Shown here piece by piece: positions 27,755 to 36,057 of a stretch of 64,000 nt of DNA (position 1 is the first letter of the stretch; each line of letters opens with the position of its first letter). The notes under the pieces are model-generated. The model was not told where the DNA came from, searched no databases, and saw only the letters and a list, made by a program, of their open reading frames with translations. The stretch comes from an uncultured bacterium (GTDB taxonomy: Bacteria; Bacillota_I; Bacilli_A; RFN20; CAG-826), in contig CASFSS010000017.1 in assembly GCA_949297445.1 (NCBI GenBank), forward strand, positions 28,521 through 92,520, given 5' to 3'. Made by a program: the position numbers and the translations under genes.

Positions 27755-28360
27755 CTATAACAATCTATTGTAGTATTCAATAATTTGCGCTTCGTTGATA
27801 TCGGGAGGTAACTCGCTACGTTCTGGTAAACGTAGATATGTTCCACTCATTTTGTCGGTATCGACGCTGACATAATTGCAATTAGCGCCTTTAACCGCTA
27901 AGGCTTCTTGGACAATTTTAAGATTGGCGGATGTTTCTTTTAACGAAATAACATCATTTACTTTGCAAACATATGATGGAATGTTTACTTTTTTGCCATT
28001 TACTAAAATGTGGCCGTGATTAACTAATTGACGAGCTTGTCGGCGTGTTCTTGCAAATCCCATACGGAATACTAAATTATCGAGACGACTTTCAAGAATG
28101 TGGAAAAAGGCAATGCCGGTAACTTCATCACTTTTACTGGCAATTCTGAACAAACGGCGGAATTGACGTTCGTTAATGCCGTACATATGACGTAGTTTTT
28201 GTTTTTCAATCAATTGCTTTCCATATTCGGAAGGTTTTCTTTTTCGATCTTGACCATGTTGACCAGGACCATAAGGACGCTTGCTGAGCTCTTTACCTGT
28301 GCCAAGCGTTGAAAAAGATAAACGTCGTGATCTTTTATAATCCGAACCTAAATATCTCAT
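27755..28360 (-). CDS. rpsD: 30S ribosomal protein S4
   Basis: S4 nucleates 30S assembly and in Bacillus represses its own mRNA. The 201-residue chain has the N-terminal YLGSDYKRSRRLSFSTLG, the GPGQHGQDRKRKPSEYG segment, and the S4 RNA-binding domain RLDNLVFRMGFARTRRQARQLVNHGHILVNG. The N-terminal zinc cysteines are absent (C- form). AAAGGAGA lies before the ATG. It is transcribed alone behind a structured leader (28380-28523). Confidence 0.97.
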   Translation of the reverse strand: MRYLGSDYKRSRRLSFSTLGTGKELSKRPYGPGQHGQDRKRKPSEYGKQLIEKQKLRHMYGINERQFRRLFRIASKSDEVTGIAFFHILESRLDNLVFRMGFARTRRQARQLVNHGHILVNGKKVNIPSYVCKVNDVISLKETSANLKIVQEALAVKGANCNYVSVDTDKMSGTYLRLPERSELPPDINEAQIIEYYNRLL

Positions 28361-28378
28361 ATATTTCTCCTTTCTTTA

Positions 28379-28523
28379 ATTTCGCATTTAAAGCAAGGGT
28401 GTAAATTCTGAACTCCGGGTGATTGATGAACGAGGTTTCGCCTTGTAGCTTAGGTTACTTCCTACCTATGCGATTAGGATCAATCGTCAGACGAGGCATA
28501 TTTACATGCTGCATTATATGCAG
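28379..28523 (-). promoter_or_regulatory. Structured 5' leader of rpsD (candidate S4 autoregulatory leader)
   Basis: The 160-base untranslated leader holds nested complementary segments. An outer stem pairs 28400-28406 with 28500-28506 (TGTAAAT/ATTTACA, perfect). An inner stem pairs 28421-28427 with 28479-28485 (GATTGAT/ATCAATC, perfect). Inside are small hairpins 28451-28454/28461-28464 and 28465-28468/28475-28478. A 6-bp hairpin CTGCAT-TAT-ATGCAG (28509-28523) sits at the 5' end. Position before rpsD and the multi-stem architecture fit the Firmicutes S4 leader class. A match to that class was not computed. Confidence 0.65.
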
Positions 28524-28528
28524 TGAAT

Positions 28529-28557
28529 AATTTATTTGTTTTTTGTGAATATGTCAA
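28529..28557 (-). promoter_or_regulatory. rpsD promoter
   Basis: On the minus strand a perfect -35 TTGACA (28552-28557), a 17-base spacer and TAAATT (28529-28534). The expected start, near 28522, falls at the first base pairs of the leader's 5' hairpin. Confidence 0.75.
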
Positions 28558-28649
28558 GTAGAAGTTTTATTTTGGACTTAAATTAGTGTTTTGCAAAGTT
28601 TTATTATTGTTTATAATATATTATAATTTGTAGGTGAAAGAATTTGTTT

Positions 28650-30383
28650 ATGTTTGTTATACTTGCTGATACGATTAATTGGCCATTAATAATTGGCATT
28701 GCCGCTTCGGCCGTTGCTATTATTTTAATTTTGTTTGTCCTTTTGTATTTATTTGTTTTTCAAAAAAACAAGCTTCGCCGTCAAATTCGTGAATTAGATC
28801 GTCGCTTTGAATATTTGCACGCCTTATTGATTGGTCAAGACGCTCAATATGTCAAGCGATTAGAAATTGTTTCCCGAACCAATTTGTTATATGTGGATAC
28901 GCATACAAGATTTCTTAAAAAATTTAAAGAGGTGCGCGATAAGCATGACGCAAACGCACAAAGTACAATCAACAATTTAAAAGATTTGCTGGATGAAAAA
29001 AAATATAAACTTTTAAAAGAAGCTCTTCAAGACAGCAAGGAAATTATCTCTTGCTATGAAAAAGAAGTTAACACATTAAATAGTGACTTGCTAGCGGTCG
29101 TTAAGCCAGAAGAAGAGTGCCGACAAAATGCCTTGTCATTAAAAGAACAACTTAGACGTATCAAACAAGACTACTATTCTAAACAAGGCGATTTACAGCT
29201 AGTGAGTGAATCATTCGAAGAAGTCTTCCATTTGCTCGATTCCAAATTTGAAGAATTTGAAAGTTTTATTGAAAGCGCTCATTATGATGACGCAAATAGC
29301 CTTTTGCCACAAATTGATCGTATTATTAGAGAACTATCTGAATCGATGAGTGATTTGCCAAATTACTGTGCTCTTGTCGTTTCCATTATTCCTGATAAAC
29401 TCGCTTCGCTTGAAAATGCTTATGAAATTTTAGAACAGGAAAAATATCCTCTTCATCATTTAGTTGTCAATCAGTCAATCAAAGAAATGAAAGACGAATT
29501 AAACCGTATAACTTATAACATTAAGCGTTTTGAACTTAAACATGTTTCTACCGAACTTGATAATATTTTGTCAAGAATCGATGAGTTTTTCGTTTTGTTT
29601 AATGAAGAGAAAGAAGCTCGTGAAGTTTTCGAAAGAGAAAATGACGAAGTTTATGCGACGGTAAATGACATCGAAAGAAAATTTATCAAGCTTTGCAATA
29701 ATATTCCTGAAGTTAAAAAGATTTATAAAATCAGTGAGGAAGAAGAGAGCAAAATTAATGAAATTCAAAATTCCATTAATATTCAAGGTGCTTTTAAGCG
29801 CTCTTTAGATACTTTTATTCATTCTTCGACCAAACAGCCATATAGTGTCCTAATGGGAAAAATGAAAGAATTAAAGGATGCTTCCGCTAAGGTTATTACA
29901 GAAATGCAAGAATTTCAGGATTATTTGGATTCGTTGAAAATTGATTCTGAAAAAGCTTTTGAATTAGTTTATGAGTGCTATGAGAAAAATCGCCTGTCGG
30001 AAGCAATTGTTCATGAAATGAATGTCCCTAGTATTGCCAATAAATATTCGCCTATTATCGAACGTGCTTATGAACTTGTAAATCTCATTTATGAGTATTT
30101 AAATGTTCTTCCAATCGATGTCGAATTAGTTAATCAATACGCAAAAGAACTTCGCGATATCGCGGCAAAGTATTTTGACGATGGAGAAATTAAGAAAGAT
30201 TTAAATATGATGCTATTGGCGGAAAACACAATCGAAATCACCAACCGCGATCGCGCTCATTTAAGCGATATTAATCAATTATCTTTGCATAGTGAAGAAT
30301 TATTTTTTAACGGAGAGTTTGAGGCAGCATATTTAAATGCACTTAAGACAATAAAAAGAGCTTATAAAGATCGTGAGGAATAA
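28650..30383 (+). CDS. ezrA: Septation ring formation regulator EzrA
   Basis: A 577-residue protein with one N-terminal transmembrane helix (about 10-35) and a cytoplasmic rod of spectrin-like coiled coils, the EzrA plan. Characteristic parts are VFQKNKLRRQIRELDRRFEYLH just after the helix and long heptad stretches. EzrA binds FtsZ and controls Z-ring placement. The ATG at 28650 is preferred to the TTG at 28644 because AGGTGAAAG (28632-28640) then stands nine bases away. It is followed by iscS one base after the stop. Its presence shows FtsZ-based division. Confidence 0.92.
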   Translation: MFVILADTINWPLIIGIAASAVAIILILFVLLYLFVFQKNKLRRQIRELDRRFEYLHALLIGQDAQYVKRLEIVSRTNLLYVDTHTRFLKKFKEVRDKHDANAQSTINNLKDLLDEKKYKLLKEALQDSKEIISCYEKEVNTLNSDLLAVVKPEEECRQNALSLKEQLRRIKQDYYSKQGDLQLVSESFEEVFHLLDSKFEEFESFIESAHYDDANSLLPQIDRIIRELSESMSDLPNYCALVVSIIPDKLASLENAYEILEQEKYPLHHLVVNQSIKEMKDELNRITYNIKRFELKHVSTELDNILSRIDEFFVLFNEEKEAREVFERENDEVYATVNDIERKFIKLCNNIPEVKKIYKISEEEESKINEIQNSINIQGAFKRSLDTFIHSSTKQPYSVLMGKMKELKDASAKVITEMQEFQDYLDSLKIDSEKAFELVYECYEKNRLSEAIVHEMNVPSIANKYSPIIERAYELVNLIYEYLNVLPIDVELVNQYAKELRDIAAKYFDDGEIKKDLNMMLLAENTIEITNRDRAHLSDINQLSLHSEELFFNGEFEAAYLNALKTIKRAYKDREE

Positions 30384-30384
30384 G

Positions 30385-31512
30385 ATGATTTATTTCGATC
30401 ATGCCGCGACCTCAAAAACAAAGAAAGAAGTTTTAGAAACTTTTCTCGATGTCGAAGAGAATAATTTTGCTAATGTAAATTCTAACCACAAATTAGGTGT
30501 GCTTGCTAAGTCGCGTCTTGAAAGAGCGCGCGAGCACATTCTACGCGATTTCAAATTGACTAATCACCAGTTAGTTTTTGTCTCGTCTTCGACCGAGGCA
30601 AATAATCTAGCAATTATTGGTTATGCCAAAAAATATGCGACTCGTGGTAAACATCTCATAACGACGAGCGTTGAGCATCCATCAGTTTTACGTTGTTTCA
30701 ATGTTTTAAAAAATGAGTATGGTTTCGATGTGACGATTTTGCCCGTCGATGGCAAAGGAAAAGTGAAACCTGAAGATCTACGTGTGGCAATGCGACAGTC
30801 AACTATTTTAGTTTCAATTATGGCTATTAATAATGAAGTGGGTTCCATTAATCCAATCTCCGAAATTGCTAAAATCGTTCATGCTTATCCTAAGGCGGTG
30901 CTTCATGTCGACACGACCCAAGCAATCGGCAAACTGCGCCTTAATTATGACGAGATTGACATGTTTGTCGTTAGTGGGCATAAAATTGGGGGAATCAAAG
31001 GCAGTGGTTGTCTTATCTACCGTCGCAATATTTCTTTTTTGCCTCTCATTAATGGCGGCGGGCAAGAAAACGGGAATCGTAGTGGAACGATTGCTAATTC
31101 ATTAGCAATTTCGCTTTCAAAAGCTATTTCTTTGGCTCTTATAAATCAGGATAAAAACATCCGGCAAGTTTCTATTTTGGCATCGTTATTACGCTCATCA
31201 CTACGTAAAAAAGAGAATCTATTAGTTATTAATTCGCCCGATGATGCTTCGCCGTATATTACGAACTTTTCCATGCTAACAAAAAAAGGCGCTGTTGTAA
31301 CCGAAGCTTTGTCTAATCGCGAGATTTATGTAGGTAGCGTCAGCGCATGTCACTCGCGTTATGAAGAAGTTAGTGATGTTTTACTGAATATGGGAAAAAG
31401 CATGCTGATTGCTAAAAATTCCATTCGAATTTCCCTTGATGAAACGAATCAAGAAGAAGAAATTGTGGCTTTTTTGCATATCCTTGATGAAATATTGGAG
31501 ACTATTCGATGA
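30385..31512 (+). CDS. iscS: Cysteine desulfurase (IscS/NifS family)
   Basis: A 375-residue PLP enzyme that takes sulfur from cysteine as a persulfide. Visible are YFDHAATS at the N-terminus, SSTEANNLAI, the PLP-stacking His in SVEHPSV, the PLP lysine in SGHKIGG, and the catalytic cysteine in SVSACHSR. The ATG at 30385 with GAGG seven bases before is used; an upstream GTG lies inside ezrA. It shares ATGA with thiI, and such desulfurases pass sulfur to ThiI for 4-thiouridine (Bacillus NifZ-ThiI), so this pair is a functional unit. Confidence 0.95.
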   Translation: MIYFDHAATSKTKKEVLETFLDVEENNFANVNSNHKLGVLAKSRLERAREHILRDFKLTNHQLVFVSSSTEANNLAIIGYAKKYATRGKHLITTSVEHPSVLRCFNVLKNEYGFDVTILPVDGKGKVKPEDLRVAMRQSTILVSIMAINNEVGSINPISEIAKIVHAYPKAVLHVDTTQAIGKLRLNYDEIDMFVVSGHKIGGIKGSGCLIYRRNISFLPLINGGGQENGNRSGTIANSLAISLSKAISLALINQDKNIRQVSILASLLRSSLRKKENLLVINSPDDASPYITNFSMLTKKGAVVTEALSNREIYVGSVSACHSRYEEVSDVLLNMGKSMLIAKNSIRISLDETNQEEEIVAFLHILDEILETIR

Positions 31513-32687
31513 GCAGTGAAACAATGATTATGGTTCGCTTTGGGGAGCTTTCCACCAAAGGTCGAAACAAAAAAGATTTTATTCATCAGTTAAGTAAAAA
31601 TATTAAACGCGCTTTAAAGATGTATCAAAATTTGACCTACGAAGAGCTTTTTGATCACATTTATGTTTCTTTAAATGGCGAAGATCCTCATGCAGTTCTA
31701 ACAAGAATGCAGGAAATTAGTGGTATTCATTCTTTGTCATTAGTTAAACGTGTCCCGTTAAATAAGGAAGAGATTATTCATGAATGTTTGAATCAAACAA
31801 AATGCGCCGTTGGCAAGACATTTAAAATTATTGTAAAGAGGGCTAATAAAGCCTTTCCTACTAGTAGTGATACATTGACTCGTGAGATTGCATCGCTAAT
31901 TTTAAAACAGACCGATTTAAAAGTCGATGTTCACACGCCCGATATACCAATTCACGTTGAGATTCGTTTCGAGGCTGCCTATGTTTTTTCTATTACGATA
32001 AAGGGTGCAGGCGGCTATCCGCTTGGAAGCGGCGGGAAGGTCTTACTAATGCTTAGTGGTGGCATTGATTCGCCTGTCGCCTTTCACATGTTAAATAAGC
32101 GTGGGCTAACTGTTGAAGCGATTCATTTTGCTAGTCCGCCTTATACAAACAGCGGTGTTATTGAAAAAATAGCGGACATTTTGACTAAAATGAACGACTA
32201 TCAGCCATTAATTAGATTGCATGTTATACGTTTTACGGAATTGCAAGAAACAATATATCGTGTATCAGACGAAAGTTATGCCATAACATTGATGCGAAGA
32301 ATGATGTATCGTTTGGCCGAGGAAGTGGCTAAAAAGTATCATTGCCTTGCAATTGCAAACGGAGAATCTGTTGGTCAAGTTGCTAGTCAAACATTAAATT
32401 CGATTCAAGTTATAAATGCTGTGACAAATTATCCTGTTCTTCGTCCGTTAATTTCTTTCGACAAAGAAGAGATTATTTTGATTGCAAAGAAAATTGGCAC
32501 CTACGATATCTCGATTCGCCCATACGAAGATTGCTGTACAATATTTACACCAAAAAACCCAAAAACCAAGCCATCGTTAGAAAAGGTTGTTTATTACGAA
32601 AACAAATTTGATTATTCTAAATTAATTCAAGAAGCGCTTGATAGAGAAGAAATAATTTATTTTAAAATCAAGGATAACGAGATATAA
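31509..32687 (+). CDS. thiI: tRNA 4-thiouridine synthase ThiI
   Basis: A 392-residue enzyme that adenylates U8 of tRNA and inserts sulfur delivered by the adjacent desulfurase. The N-terminal ferredoxin-like/THUMP region (about 5-165) includes VRFGELSTKGRNKKDF; the PP-loop is LMLSGGIDSPVAFHM. It ends without the rhodanese domain of E. coli ThiI, as usual in Bacillota. A Cys pair sits in EDCCTIFTPKNP. Thiamine synthesis is not implied. Confidence 0.95.
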   Translation: MSSETMIMVRFGELSTKGRNKKDFIHQLSKNIKRALKMYQNLTYEELFDHIYVSLNGEDPHAVLTRMQEISGIHSLSLVKRVPLNKEEIIHECLNQTKCAVGKTFKIIVKRANKAFPTSSDTLTREIASLILKQTDLKVDVHTPDIPIHVEIRFEAAYVFSITIKGAGGYPLGSGGKVLLMLSGGIDSPVAFHMLNKRGLTVEAIHFASPPYTNSGVIEKIADILTKMNDYQPLIRLHVIRFTELQETIYRVSDESYAITLMRRMMYRLAEEVAKKYHCLAIANGESVGQVASQTLNSIQVINAVTNYPVLRPLISFDKEEIILIAKKIGTYDISIRPYEDCCTIFTPKNPKTKPSLEKVVYYENKFDYSKLIQEALDREEIIYFKIKDNEI

Positions 32688-32693
32688 AAGACA

Positions 32694-32724
32694 TAAAAAA
32701 AGGCGCGTTTTGCGCCTTTTTATT
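32694..32724. terminator. Bidirectional rho-independent terminator
   Basis: AGGCGC (32701-32706), loop GTTTT, GCGCCT (32712-32717), with A-run before and T-run after. It separates thiI (+) and rplT (-). Confidence 0.85.
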
Positions 32725-32736
32725 GTTAAATATCTG

Positions 32737-33093
32737 TTATTTTAAAGCCTTTTTCGCTGTATCCACTAATTTTTCGAATGTCGCAAAATCATTAATTGCT
32801 AATTCAGCGAGCATCTTGCGGTTTATTGTGACACCAGCTTTATTTAAACCATCAATAAAACGTGAGTAGGAGATGTCACACATATGGCATCCGGCATTAA
32901 TACGTTTAATCCAAAGTTTACGATAATCGCGTTTTAGTTTGCGGCGATCAATATAAGAATAACGTAATGAACGTAAGACTTGTTCTTTGGCGGTCTTAAA
33001 TAAAACGTGTTTACTGCCGAAGTAACCTTTAGAACGTTTAAGAATTTTTTTGCGTCTTGCTCTTGTTGCAACACTATTTTTAACTCTTGCCAT
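32737..33093 (-). CDS. rplT: 50S ribosomal protein L20
   Basis: A 118-residue basic protein with the L20 pattern: [28 protein letters not shown] is split by nothing and followed by [32 protein letters not shown] and ITIN-like [11 protein letters not shown]20 organises 23S rRNA and, in Bacillota, binds the infC leader to terminate its own operon. It is the third gene of infC-rpmI-rplT. Confidence 0.97.
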   Translation of the reverse strand: MARVKNSVATRARRKKILKRSKGYFGSKHVLFKTAKEQVLRSLRYSYIDRRKLKRDYRKLWIKRINAGCHMCDISYSRFIDGLNKAGVTINRKMLAELAINDFATFEKLVDTAKKALK

Positions 33094-33102
33094 TTTTCAT
33101 AC

Positions 33103-33294
33103 CTATTGAATTAATTCTGCGCAGCGCTTTTGATCGCTTTTAGAAATTAATCCATCCTTTCTTAAATGTCTTTTTTGTTTAGTAGTTTTGCGTGGTGCAA
33201 GGTGTGCACGATAGGCAGAACGTTTTTTTAGGCGACCACTTCCGGTAACCTTAACTCTTTTGGTGAAAGCTTTTTTGCTTTTCATTTTAGCCAT
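33103..33294 (-). CDS. rpmI: 50S ribosomal protein L35
   Basis: A 63-residue, extremely basic protein: KMKSKKAFTKRVKVTGSGR, then the RAHLAPRKTTKQKRHLRK core typical of L35. It lies between infC and rplT with 9- and 14-base gaps, the standard operon arrangement. Confidence 0.96.
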   Translation of the reverse strand: MAKMKSKKAFTKRVKVTGSGRLKKRSAYRAHLAPRKTTKQKRHLRKDGLISKSDQKRCAELIQ

Positions 33295-33308
33295 TGTTGT
33301 TTACCCTC

Positions 33309-33863
33309 CTATTTTTTAATTTTTGAATTCAATACAGCATTTAACCATCTACCCTCCATCAGTGGAGGTTTTTCGACGGTGGCGTATTCATCAAGATAGC
33401 CGATAAATTTATTCATTACATCTTCCCCGACTTCAACGTGGGCCAATTGTCGGCCGCGATAACGAACGCCGACTTTTACCTTGTTGCCATCTTGAAGGAA
33501 TTTTATAGCGGCCTTAACTTTAACTAGCAAATCGTGTTGCCCGATTTGTGGTGTAAGTTGCACTTCCTTGATTTCGATAATCTTTTGTTTCTTCTTGTTT
33601 TCTTTGGCTTTTTTCTGCTGTTCAAAGCGGAATTTGCCATAATCAAGAATTTTACAAACTGGTGGATTGGCATTTGGCGCAACACAATATAAATCAAGTT
33701 CTAATTTGCTGGCCTCTTCCAACGCTTGTCGCGAAGACATTTTGCCAAGCTGTTCTCCGTTTGGCCCGATAAGTAAGACTTCTGGAAAACGGATTCTTTC
33801 GTTGATTAACTCATTTGAAGCCTGTGGACGCTTTTGGCCACTTTGCAATGGATAATTATTTAT
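33309..33863 (-). CDS. infC: Translation initiation factor IF-3
   Basis: IF-3 keeps 30S subunits free and checks start codons. The 184-residue product has NELINERIRFPEVLLIGPNG, the linker KILDYGKFRFEQQKKAKENKKKQ and the C-terminal domain with GVRYRGRQLAHVEVG. No ATG, GTG or TTG is at the expected place. A strong AAGGAGTT (33871-33878) stands seven bases before an ATA codon at 33863, which I take as start. infC genes commonly use ATT, ATC or ATA, which makes them self-regulated through IF-3 proofreading. An in-frame ATG at 33899 lies inside the attenuator and is unlikely. Confidence 0.92.
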   Translation of the reverse strand: MNNYPLQSGQKRPQASNELINERIRFPEVLLIGPNGEQLGKMSSRQALEEASKLELDLYCVAPNANPPVCKILDYGKFRFEQQKKAKENKKKQKIIEIKEVQLTPQIGQHDLLVKVKAAIKFLQDGNKVKVGVRYRGRQLAHVEVGEDVMNKFIGYLDEYATVEKPPLMEGRWLNAVLNSKIKK

Positions 33864-33879
33864 TTTTATCAACTCCTTC

Positions 33880-34000
33880 TTAATAAAAAACGGCTGCAAA
33901 GAGCACCCGTTAATTAATAAGATTTTCTTTAACCAATTGACTATTCAATCTGGTGAGAACTTTGGGTGGCTCTTCTTTCTACATAAAGTAGCATTAAGAA
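33880..34000 (-). promoter_or_regulatory. L20-type leader with attenuator of the infC operon
   Basis: Read on the minus strand, the leader ends in a terminator: left arm AACGGGTGC (33903-33911), loop, right arm GCAGCCGTT (33889-33897) with one mismatch, then a run of U. The left arm's GGGTGCTC can instead pair with GAGCCACCC further upstream (33963-33971, one bulged base), giving a mutually exclusive antiterminator. Small hairpins CTAC-TTTAT-GTAG and ATTGA-ATAG-TCAAT lie between or before. This agrees with the known L20-controlled attenuation in Bacillus; binding of L20 here is inferred. Confidence 0.8.
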
Positions 34001-34027
34001 TATACCACCCAGAAGATTTATCGTCAA
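33999..34027 (-). promoter_or_regulatory. infC operon promoter
   Basis: Minus strand: -35 TTGACG (34022-34027), 17-base spacer, -10 TATATT (33999-34004). The start falls near 33992, just ahead of the attenuator leader. Confidence 0.75.
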
Positions 34028-34036
34028 TAGGTATAT

Positions 34037-35794
34037 TTAGTTTTTCATGGCGACTTGTTTATTTATCATGTTGATAAATTCATCAATGGTTACAGTAACT
34101 TGTTCTTTTTCGCCATATTTTCGGTAAGTAACTGTTTTTTCATCGCGTTCTTTATCACCAACAACAATTGAATAAGGATATTTTTGTATTTGGGCATTTC
34201 TTAGGCGATAGCCAAGTTTTTCTTCGCTATTATCGATGATAACACGCATGTTATGAACTTCAAATAGCTCTTGCAATTGCTTCGCGTATGCTAGATGTTC
34301 ACTTTCTAAAACCGGCAAGATTGCAACTTGAATAGGTGCTAGCCAAGTTGGGAAAGCACCTCCATAATTTTCAATTATAATCGCCATAAAGCGTTCTAAT
34401 GAACCTAAGCAAGCACGGTGTAGCATAATTGGTCGCACCTTCTCGCCTTTTTCATTGATGTAAGTAACGTCAAATCTTTCTGGCAAATTCATATCTAATT
34501 GGATGGTGCCACATTGCCAAATTCTTCCCATTGAATCGCGTAATTTAAAGTCGAGTTTTGGACCGTAGAATGCGCCATCGCCAGGATTTATCTTAAATTC
34601 TTTCCCAGATTTATGACATGCTTCTTCCAAAATGGCTTCTGCTTTGTCCCATATATTAATATCCCCAATATATCCTTCTTCGGGACGTGTGGATAGTTCG
34701 ATGCTATAGTCAAGATGAAAAACGCTATACATTTCATCAAAGAATTTTAATAAGGTGCCGATTTCGTCAACCAGCTGATCTTCGCGACAAAAAATGTGTG
34801 CATCATCCTGACTGAAGGCACGCACTCTTAATAATCCATTAAGAGCGCCACTAGCTTCGTGACGGTGGACATGGCCAATTTCAGCGAGACGGATTGGCAA
34901 ATCGCGATATGAATGAAGACTATTTTTATAGACAAGAATCGAACCCGGGCAGTTCATCGGTTTTACCGCAAAGTCACGTTCGTCAATTTTTAAGGTATAC
35001 ATGTTGTTGCGATAGTGGTCCCAGTGACCAGAAATTTCCCAAAGTTCTCGAGAAAGAATTGTCGGCGTTTCAATCAATTGATAATTATATTTTTTATGTT
35101 GAGCACGCCAATAATCCAAAATATTATTCTTCAATGTGACGCCATTAGGAAGATAGAAAGGAAAGCCTGGACCATATTCGCTTAACATAAATAAACCAAG
35201 TTGTTTGCCTAATAAGCGGTGGTCTCTTTTTTTACGTTCTTCTAATATTTGTAAGTGCTTTTTCAATTCTTCGTCGCTAAACCAACTCGTTCCGTAGATA
35301 CGAGTTAACATTTTATTTTTTGAATCACCGCGCCAATACGCGCCTGCTAAACTTAAAAGTTTAAAGTGTTTTAATAAACTTGTATTGAGCAAGTGTGGTC
35401 CAGCACATAAATCGACAAAATCTCCTTGCGAAAATATTGTAATGTCTCCATCTAAATCGTTAATTAATTCAACTTTATACGGATTATCTTTAAAAATCTC
35501 CAATGCTTCTTTTTTGCTGACCTCTTGACGCACAATCGGATAATTTTTACTAGCTAATTCGTGCATTTTCTTTTCGATTTTTTGTAAATCATCTTCGGTC
35601 AAATTTGTGTCTAAATCAATGTCGTAGTAAAAACCTTCCTCTATGCTGGGCCCAATGCCAAATTTTACATTTGGATATAATTCTTTTAATGCTTGCGCCA
35701 ATAAATGCGATGATGAATGATTTAAGGTTGAAAAAGCGAGCGGATCATCTTGCTTAATCTCTTTGATTGAACCATCGTGTAACTGAATTTTCAT
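34037..35794 (-). CDS. thrS: Threonyl-tRNA synthetase lacking a full TGS domain
   Basis: A class II synthetase of 585 residues; most bacterial ThrRS are 635-645. The difference is at the N-terminus: after about 20 residues resembling the first TGS strands (MKIQLHDGSIKEI), the chain goes directly into the editing-domain start NHSSSHLLAQALKEL. The editing His/Cys sites (HSSSHLL, CAGPHL) and the catalytic zinc ligands (MNCPGS, RHEASGALNGLLRVR, MLHRACLGSLERF) are present. The ATG at 35794 is chosen because AGGAGG is eight bases upstream; a TTG at 35800 is too close. A T-box leader controls it. Confidence 0.95.
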   Translation of the reverse strand: MKIQLHDGSIKEIKQDDPLAFSTLNHSSSHLLAQALKELYPNVKFGIGPSIEEGFYYDIDLDTNLTEDDLQKIEKKMHELASKNYPIVRQEVSKKEALEIFKDNPYKVELINDLDGDITIFSQGDFVDLCAGPHLLNTSLLKHFKLLSLAGAYWRGDSKNKMLTRIYGTSWFSDEELKKHLQILEERKKRDHRLLGKQLGLFMLSEYGPGFPFYLPNGVTLKNNILDYWRAQHKKYNYQLIETPTILSRELWEISGHWDHYRNNMYTLKIDERDFAVKPMNCPGSILVYKNSLHSYRDLPIRLAEIGHVHRHEASGALNGLLRVRAFSQDDAHIFCREDQLVDEIGTLLKFFDEMYSVFHLDYSIELSTRPEEGYIGDINIWDKAEAILEEACHKSGKEFKINPGDGAFYGPKLDFKLRDSMGRIWQCGTIQLDMNLPERFDVTYINEKGEKVRPIMLHRACLGSLERFMAIIIENYGGAFPTWLAPIQVAILPVLESEHLAYAKQLQELFEVHNMRVIIDNSEEKLGYRLRNAQIQKYPYSIVVGDKERDEKTVTYRKYGEKEQVTVTIDEFINMINKQVAMKN

Positions 35795-35811
35795 TTGCAA
35801 TTCCTCCTAAA

Positions 35812-36026
35812 AATAAGAAAACGCCCATCAAAAGGACGCTTATGCGTGGTACCACCTTAATTTATATCTAACTAGGTTCGATATACACTCTTTGCTAGTA
35901 ACGTTAGCGACGGCTGAATTGTGTTTCAGCAGCTCCGAAGTGGTACCGATAAATGCTTATCGAAGATCTTTCACCATCATCTTCTCGCTATAGATAGCTT
36001 TTTTATCGACATGTCTTCATCGACGC
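35812..36026 (-). promoter_or_regulatory. T-box riboswitch (threonine) upstream of thrS
   Basis: On the minus strand the leader holds the T-box core AAGGTGGTACCACGC (35844-35858), followed by a terminator stem AAGCGTCC/GGGCGTTT (about 35816-35842) with a U-run. Stem III is GCTGAA/TTCAGC (35913-35918 and 35925-35930). A Stem I apical part (GAAGAT...ATCTTC with ATGGTGAAA) lies near 35960-35985. A candidate specifier ACC (Thr) is at 35942-35944. Uncharged tRNA-Thr should pair with the specifier and T-box and prevent termination. A -10-like TATATT is at 36033-36038. Confidence 0.92.
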
Positions 36027-36057
36027 ATTAATAATATAGAATATTAAATTATTTTTT

